NCBI GenBank assembly: GCA_014872815.1
Contig: WKFK01000015.1
Span: 496,001-560,000, forward strand
From: Paracoccaceae bacterium
Lineage (GTDB): Bacteria > Pseudomonadota > Alphaproteobacteria > Rhodobacterales > Rhodobacteraceae
Direction: 5' to 3'
Length of the DNA stretch: 64,000 bases
The position numbers and the translations under genes are program-made. The notes beneath the pieces were generated by a model. The model made no database searches. It saw only the letters and a list, made by a program, of their open reading frames with translations, and had not been told where the DNA came from. This document shows positions 59,237-64,000 of the stretch, piece by piece (positions within the stretch are counted from its first letter, which is position 1; each line of letters starts with the position of its first letter).

Positions 59237-60229
59237 TTAGGCCATCGCGTGGCGGTAGCTGGCCGAGTAATGGCCGGTGACGTGGTGCTCCAGCTGACGT
59301 TCGATGTCGCCCAGCAGCGAGGACGCGCCAAAGCGGAACAGGTCTGGTTGCAGCCAGCGGTCGCCCAACTCGTCTTTGATCAGCGACAGGTAGACCAGCG
59401 CGTCTTTGGCTTTGGAGATGCCGCCAGCCGGTTTGTAACCAACGCGGAAGCCGGTGCGCTCATAGTAGTCGCGAATGGCGCGGATCATCACCAGAGACAC
59501 AGGCAGGGTGGCGTTCACGCTTTCCTTGCCCGTGGAAGTCTTGATGAAGTCGGCGCCTGCCATCATGCACACCAGTGACGCACGGGCGACGTTACGCAGG
59601 GTGCCAAGTTCACCGGTGGCGAGAATGGCTTTGACGTGGGCGTCGCCACAGGCCTCGCGCATCTCTTTCATCTCATCATAGAGCGCCTGCCAGTTGCCTT
59701 GAAGCACGTGGCGGCGGGTGATGACGATGTCAATCTCTTCGGCGCCCGCTTTCACGCTTTCGCCAATTTCGGCGATGCGCAGGTGATACGGAGACAGGCC
59801 CGCCGGGAAGCCGGTGGACACGGCGGCGACTGGAATGCCAGTACCTTTGAGCGAGGAAACAGCTGTTTCAATCATATCGTGATAAACGCAGACCGCGCCG
59901 GTGGTCAGTCCGGTCATGTCCAGCGCGTCCAGAATGTCGGCGCGCACAGGCTGTTTGGCTTTCGCGCAGAGGCGCTCCACGCGGCCTTCGCTGTCATCAC
60001 CGGACAGGGTGGTCAGGTCGATCAGGGAGATCGCCTTACACAACCATGCGGCCTGATAATCCTTCTTAACCGAGCGGCGGCCCGGCAAGGTCTTGGCACG
60101 GCGTTCGATGGCCGAAGTATTGGCCTGCGCGGTGCGAACCCAATCAAGGTCCAGCGCCATCCCGGGGTTGCGCGGTTCCAGCGCAGTGGGCAGCTGATGC
60201 CCTTCGGCAGTCGTGGTGGGCGTGTGCAT
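59237..60229 (-). CDS. deoC: Deoxyribose-phosphate aldolase
   Basis: DeoC cleaves 2-deoxyribose 5-phosphate to glyceraldehyde 3-phosphate and acetaldehyde, in deoxynucleoside catabolism. The 330-aa protein is of the longer class. Visible are VRADILDALDMTGLTTGAVCVYHDM, VSTGFPAG, EIDIVITRRHVLQGNW, KAILATGELG, ADFIKTSTGK (Schiff-base Lys) and VGYKPAGGI (second Lys). The ATG at 60229 has AGGA before it. An open frame up to 60325 runs into the sit promoter region and is unlikely. ALDH16 downstream may oxidise the acetaldehyde product. Confidence 0.94.
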   Translation of the reverse strand: MHTPTTTAEGHQLPTALEPRNPGMALDLDWVRTAQANTSAIERRAKTLPGRRSVKKDYQAAWLCKAISLIDLTTLSGDDSEGRVERLCAKAKQPVRADILDALDMTGLTTGAVCVYHDMIETAVSSLKGTGIPVAAVSTGFPAGLSPYHLRIAEIGESVKAGAEEIDIVITRRHVLQGNWQALYDEMKEMREACGDAHVKAILATGELGTLRNVARASLVCMMAGADFIKTSTGKESVNATLPVSLVMIRAIRDYYERTGFRVGYKPAGGISKAKDALVYLSLIKDELGDRWLQPDLFRFGASSLLGDIERQLEHHVTGHYSASYRHAMA

Positions 60230-60341
60230 CGATCCATCCTGTTGCGGAAAACAGGGATCAAAATGCCTCAGAAATACAGGCTTTGGCAAGTCGCAGAACG
60301 ACAGGTTAGCCTCTTTTTTGACCATTTAGTCAACAAAAAGA

Positions 60342-60391
60342 TGAGAATAAGTCGCAATTGCGTTGACACATTTGCGAATGGTTCTCATATT
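60342..60391 (+). promoter_or_regulatory. sit promoter with two Fur/Mur-like boxes
   Basis: Two 7-1-7 inverted repeats made of TGMGAAT-like heptamers, TGAGAAT-A-AGTCGCA (60342-60356) and TGCGAAT-G-GTTCTCA (60373-60387), have centres 31 bases apart. TTGACA (60363-60368) and CATATT (60386-60391), spaced 17, form a promoter whose -35/-10 spacer is covered by the second box. This fits metal-dependent repression by a Fur-family protein (Mur or Zur). Confidence 0.65.
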
Positions 60392-60418
60392 CAAGTGAAA
60401 GCAATGCACAGGTGAACT

Positions 60419-61381
60419 ATGCGATTCTCTCGTCGAGACTTTATTGTGGTAACCGCGGCGGCCGGTTTGAGCAGCGCCACGCCTGCGTTTGCGGGCGGGA
60501 AATTGCAGGTTGTGGCCACCACAGGCATGATTGCAGACACCGCGCGGCGCATTGGCGGCGATGCGGTTGAGGTTAAGGGTCTTATGGGCGCGGGCGTTGA
60601 TCCGCATGCCTACCGCCAGACTCGCACAGATATTGTTGCCATGACCAAAGCCGATTTGGTGCTGTGGCATGGGCTGTATCTGGAAGCGCAGATGGAAGAT
60701 TTCTTCCACAAGCTGGAAAAGCGCGGCACCGTTGTGGCGGTGACTGACACGCTGCCACGCGATTTGCTGCGGGGGCATGATGATTATGCCGACAAGTTTG
60801 ACCCACATGTGTGGATGGATCCGCGCCTTTGGGTGTTTGTGGCAGAACGCGTGCGGGATGCGCTGATCGAGAAAATGCCGGAAGCCGAGGTGCAGTTTGT
60901 CGCCAACGCGGAGGCATTCCTCGCAGAGCTGTCTGATCTGAGCGACTATGCGGAAAAGTCATTGACCACCGTGCCGGAAGAGGCGCGCATTCTGCTGACC
61001 GCGCATGATGCCTTTGGCTACTTTGGCGCGGCTTATGGCTTCTCGGTTTTGGGGGTGCAGGGCATCTCCACCGAAAGTGAAGCGGGCCTCAATCGGATCA
61101 GCTCTTTGGTGGACACTTTGATCGAACGTGACATCAAAGCCGTATTTGTTGAGAGCTCCGTGTCGGATCGCACCGTGCGGGCGCTTGTTGAAGGCGCGGC
61201 CGCGAAGGGCCATGAGGTGGCAATTGGTGGCGAGCTGTTCTCGGATGCGATGGGGCCGGATGGCACCTATGAGGGCACCTATGTGGGCATGATTGACCAC
61301 AATATCACCGTGATCAGCGACGCGCTGGGCGGGGATGTGCCGGAACGCGGTATGAATGATCGCCTGGCGGCGGGATCGTAA
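60419..61381 (+). CDS. sitA: Manganese/zinc ABC transporter substrate-binding protein
   Basis: A 320-aa cluster A-I periplasmic binding protein for Mn2+, Zn2+ or Fe2+. Metal ligands by family pattern are the His of GVDPHAY, the His of FDPHVWMDP, a Glu in VFVESSVSD and an Asp in GMIDHNI, a His-His-Glu-Asp set more like SitA/MntA than ZnuA. The N-terminus RRDFIVVTAAAGLSSATPAFAG is an RR-containing signal peptide. There is no His-rich loop as in ZnuA. The promoter carries two Fur/Mur-like boxes. sitB follows after 10 bases. Confidence 0.88.
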   Translation: MRFSRRDFIVVTAAAGLSSATPAFAGGKLQVVATTGMIADTARRIGGDAVEVKGLMGAGVDPHAYRQTRTDIVAMTKADLVLWHGLYLEAQMEDFFHKLEKRGTVVAVTDTLPRDLLRGHDDYADKFDPHVWMDPRLWVFVAERVRDALIEKMPEAEVQFVANAEAFLAELSDLSDYAEKSLTTVPEEARILLTAHDAFGYFGAAYGFSVLGVQGISTESEAGLNRISSLVDTLIERDIKAVFVESSVSDRTVRALVEGAAAKGHEVAIGGELFSDAMGPDGTYEGTYVGMIDHNITVISDALGGDVPERGMNDRLAAGS

Positions 61382-61391
61382 GGATTAAGCG

Positions 61392-62198
61392 ATGAGCCTG
61401 GAATTGGCAGCGAACATGGGCGCAGCGCCCAAGGCGGAAATCCCATCGGATAGCCCGCTGGCGATCCGGGGCATGACAGTGTCTTACGGGCAGAAACCGG
61501 TGGTGTTCTCGGTGGATATGACCGTGGCCGAGGGCTCCATGACAGCGATCATTGGCCCCAACGGCGCAGGCAAATCCACCTTGCTCAAGGCGGCGCTTGG
61601 CATTGTCCAGCCGCTGGCCGGGCAAGCGTTGGTTTATGGCAAATCTTTGAAAGCCGCGCGCCATCGCATCGCATATGTACCGCAACGCGCAAGTGTTGAT
61701 TGGGATTTTCCGACCCGCGTGATTGATGTGGTTCTAATGGGACTCTATCGCGAGTTGGGCCTATTGCGCCGCATCCGTCCGCATCACATTGAAAAGGCAC
61801 GCGCGTGTTTGGAGCGGGTGGGTATGACCGATTTTGCCGATCGTCAGATTGGACAGCTCTCAGGTGGGCAGCAACAACGCGTATTCCTTGCGCGGGCGCT
61901 GGCGCAAGAGGCGGATTTGTATCTGTTGGATGAACCTTTTGCGGGTGTCGACGCAGCCACGGAAAAAGCCATCATTGACGTGCTCAAATCTCTGCGTTCC
62001 GAGGGCAAAACCGTTGTGGCGGTTCACCATGACCTGACCACGGTGCGCAGCTACTTTGACCGGGTGTTCTTGATCAACACACGCAAGATGGCGGAAGGCA
62101 CGGTGGACGACGCGTTTACGTCAGACAACTTGAACCAAACTTACGGCGGGCGTTTGGCGACAGGCCAGATCGACCAACTGGAGCTGACGGCGGGCTAA
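61392..62198 (+). CDS. sitB: Metal ABC transporter ATP-binding protein
   Basis: A 268-aa ATPase for the Mn/Zn importer. Walker A GPNGAGKSTLLKAALG, signature LSGGQQQRVFLARAL and Walker B LYLLDEPFAGVD are present, with the family-typical AYVPQRASVDWDFPTRVIDVVLMGLY. The N-terminus is about 25 residues longer than usual (LAANMGAAPKAEIPSDSP) and may be an extension. sitC follows after 3 bases. Confidence 0.93.
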   Translation: MSLELAANMGAAPKAEIPSDSPLAIRGMTVSYGQKPVVFSVDMTVAEGSMTAIIGPNGAGKSTLLKAALGIVQPLAGQALVYGKSLKAARHRIAYVPQRASVDWDFPTRVIDVVLMGLYRELGLLRRIRPHHIEKARACLERVGMTDFADRQIGQLSGGQQQRVFLARALAQEADLYLLDEPFAGVDAATEKAIIDVLKSLRSEGKTVVAVHHDLTTVRSYFDRVFLINTRKMAEGTVDDAFTSDNLNQTYGGRLATGQIDQLELTAG

Positions 62199-62201
62199 CC
62201 C

Positions 62202-63407
62202 ATGCTTTGGAATGCGTTGACTTTGCAGCTTGGCTACAATGCCACGCTGGTGACCATTGGTGCGACCTTGCTGGGCATCGCGGCGGGGGTGACCGGGACG
62301 TTTTTGTACCTACGCAAACGAGCGTTGGTTAGTGATGCGATCAGCCACGCAACCCTGCCCGGTGTCGGCATCGCCTTTATGCTGATGGTGCTTTTGGGCG
62401 GCGATGGGCGGGCGTTGCCCGGGCTACTGATAGGCGCGGCGGTGTCTTCCTGGATTGGGTTGCTCTGTGTGAGCTGGCTCACAGGGCGGACGCGCTTGTC
62501 CGAAGATGCAGCGATTGGTGCGGTTCTGTCGGTGTTCTTTGGCTTTGGCATTGTGTTGTTGACCGTCATTCAGACCATGGGCGCGGGCCGTGCTGCGGGT
62601 TTGGAGAGTTTCCTATTAGGGGCCACAGCGGGCATGTTGTTCAATGATGCCTTGGTGATTGCCTTAGGCGGCGCGCTCACGCTGGTGGCGGTGTTGATTC
62701 TTCGGCGTCCGATGGCGTTGTTGGCGTTTGATCCGGAGTATGCGGCGGCGCGGGGCATTAATGTTGGGCGGATGGACCTGGCAATTATGGCGCTCGCTCT
62801 TGCGGTGACAGTGATTGGCCTGAAGATTGTGGGGCTGATCCTCATTGTGGCTATGTTGATCATTCCGCCTGTTACAGCGCGGTTCTGGACCGATCGTACA
62901 GATCATATGGTCATGATTTCAGGGCTGTGCGGCGGTTTGGCCGCCTGGGCCGGCGCGGCGATTTCCGCAGTGGCACCTGCAATGCCAACCGGCCCGATCA
63001 TTGTGCTGGTGAGCTTTGGCTTGTTCGTTGCGTCGTTGTTTCTGGCACCCAATCGCGGAGTTTTGGCGGCATATCTGCGGCATGTGCGGTTTCAGCGGCG
63101 GGTGCATATGCGTCAAGGATTACTGGCTTTGGCGCAGGGGCAGCCGATCTATGAGGCGTATACGGTGCGGTTGTTGAATCGAGCCGGTCTGGCGCAAGCG
63201 GATGGCGTGCCAACCGAGGCTGGACGGGCGCGGGCGGCGAAGGCTTTGCGGGACGAAAAACGCTGGGAACTGGTGCGGGCTGATCAGGCGTTTGAGAGTG
63301 CCGCAGCGCTTTATGACGGGTTGCGTGATATTGAGACCGTGCTGACCGGCGATCAGATTGCCGAGATAGATCAACGCATTGGCGGACCGCAGGGGGTGGC
63401 ATCATGA
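62202..63407 (+). CDS. sitC: Metal ABC transporter permease with C-terminal winged-helix-like extension
   Basis: The 401-aa protein has the ABC-3 metal permease core (residues 1-285) with about eight helices, seen in YLRKRALVSDAISHATLPGVGIAFM and RGINVGRMDLAIMALALAVTVIGLKIVG. Residues about 290-400 are soluble and Arg-rich (FQRRVHMRQGLLALAQGQPIYEAYTVRLLNRAGLAQADGVPTEAGRARAAKAL) and resemble a DtxR-like winged helix. Similar fusions are known in metal permeases. Its role here (sensing or assembly) is inference. Its stop overlaps the next ATG (ATGA). Confidence 0.9.
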   Translation: MLWNALTLQLGYNATLVTIGATLLGIAAGVTGTFLYLRKRALVSDAISHATLPGVGIAFMLMVLLGGDGRALPGLLIGAAVSSWIGLLCVSWLTGRTRLSEDAAIGAVLSVFFGFGIVLLTVIQTMGAGRAAGLESFLLGATAGMLFNDALVIALGGALTLVAVLILRRPMALLAFDPEYAAARGINVGRMDLAIMALALAVTVIGLKIVGLILIVAMLIIPPVTARFWTDRTDHMVMISGLCGGLAAWAGAAISAVAPAMPTGPIIVLVSFGLFVASLFLAPNRGVLAAYLRHVRFQRRVHMRQGLLALAQGQPIYEAYTVRLLNRAGLAQADGVPTEAGRARAAKALRDEKRWELVRADQAFESAAALYDGLRDIETVLTGDQIAEIDQRIGGPQGVAS

Positions 63408-64000
63408 GTGGTGAAGAGTTTGTCCCACTGTCCCTGACGCCGATGTTGATTGGTGTTTTGGCGGCCGTGGCCTGTGCCTTGCCGGGCAATTTTCTGGTGT
63501 TGCGCAAGCAGGCGCTGATTGGGGATGCCATTTCCCACGTGGTGTTGCCGGGCATCGTGGTGGCGTTTTTGATCACCGGCGTGGTGGCGGCAGCCCCGAT
63601 GATGCTGGGCGCGGCGGGGGCGGCTTTGGTGTCCGTGGTGATGATTGAAGCCATTCGACGGTTGGGCAACATCGAGCCTGGCGCGGCGATGGGGCTAACC
63701 TTTACGACATTGTTTGCGGCTGGTGTTTTGCTTTTGGAGCAAAGTGATACGTCCTCTGTGCATCTGGACGTAGAGCACGCGCTGTATGGTAATCTGGAGA
63801 GCCTGATCTGGCTCGACGCGATTGGTTGGAAAAGTCTGCTTGATCCCGTTGCTTTGGCCGGTTTGCCGTCGGAGTTAGGTCGGGTTGTGATCGCGTTGCT
63901 CGGTGTTTGTGCGTTCTTGTGGTTATTTTGGCGACCATTGGTGTTGTCCACGTTTGATGAGAGCTTTGCGCAGGCCATGGGTATTGCGACCAATCGTTTG
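63404..64000 (+). CDS. sitD: Second metal ABC transporter permease (cut by window end)
   Basis: An open frame from an ATG that overlaps the sitC stop to the window end, 199 codons. It begins SGEEFVPLSLTPMLIGVLAAVACALPGNFLVLRKQALIGDAISHVVLPGI, the ABC-3 permease pattern. Several membrane segments follow. It is a paralogue of sitC without, so far, its soluble extension. Two permeases behind one ATPase is the sitABCD arrangement. Confidence 0.9.
   Translation, partial: MSGEEFVPLSLTPMLIGVLAAVACALPGNFLVLRKQALIGDAISHVVLPGIVVAFLITGVVAAAPMMLGAAGAALVSVVMIEAIRRLGNIEPGAAMGLTFTTLFAAGVLLLEQSDTSSVHLDVEHALYGNLESLIWLDAIGWKSLLDPVALAGLPSELGRVVIALLGVCAFLWLFWRPLVLSTFDESFAQAMGIATNRL

Noticed and set aside
1-64000. 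tRNA/rRNA genes, CRISPR arrays, IS elements, phage or att sites
   Set aside because: None seen by eye: no tRNA-like cloverleaf with T-loop motif, no regularly spaced repeats, no transposase or integrase motifs.

Overview
The window is a dense (about 58-60 % GC by eye) bacterial chromosome segment that looks like the marine Roseobacter group of the Rhodobacteraceae (Alphaproteobacteria). The pointers are a complete taurine catabolic cluster with a MocR-type TauR, a SoeABC-type sulfite dehydrogenase, glcDEF, a bacterial ALDH16 beside deoC, a sitABCD metal importer behind Fur/Mur-like boxes, and an ibpA gene behind a ROSE-type RNA thermometer. Genus cannot be fixed from the sequence. No tRNA, rRNA, CRISPR array, IS element or prophage was recognised.

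Layout. 1-8.4 kb: leucine biosynthesis (leuB; leuD and leuC), separated by a LysR/epimerase divergent pair, an EEP-type hydrolase, a membrane protein, an acetyltransferase and a small ORF. 8.6-12 kb: an MscS channel, rsfS-rlmH (ribosome maturation) and a DUF599-like membrane protein. 12.1-16.1 kb: glycolate oxidase glcDEF. 16.2-19.8 kb: two tandem trypsin-like proteases, thermally controlled ibpA, and an MFS exporter. 19.8-25.4 kb: a secreted phytase-like esterase behind a Pho box, an arylformamidase-like hydrolase, a P1-family aminopeptidase and creatinase.

25.5-34.0 kb: a co-directional cluster of proteins I cannot assign to a described system. It holds a coiled-coil protein with a faint TelA-like layout, a conserved soluble protein, a AAA+ ATPase, three small or medium membrane proteins and a 449-aa protein. 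It is interrupted in register by an AT-richer 2-TM protein gene and by an Mrr-type restriction endonuclease gene. This is the best candidate for an undescribed system.

34.0-50.4 kb: one functional unit for taurine. TauABC imports taurine, Tpa transaminates it to sulfoacetaldehyde, Xsc releases sulfite plus acetyl phosphate, Pta and AckA turn acetyl phosphate into acetyl-CoA or ATP, a citrate synthase lies alongside, and SoeABC can oxidise the sulfite in the cytoplasm. Three predicted TauR sites (CTGG-type direct repeats 22-23 bp apart) sit before tauR, xsc and tpa/tauA. 50.7-60.2 kb: a DEAD-box helicase, an aldehyde dehydrogenase, 1-Cys peroxiredoxin, a small secreted protein with a chemoreceptor, and ALDH16 - small ORF - deoC. 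60.4-64 kb: sitABCD, with the last gene cut by the window edge.

Intergenic DNA carries several regulatory or repeat elements described below, including two dispersed elements of unknown function. Residue numbers are counted from the translated sequences. All family calls come from motif recognition, not from database searches.
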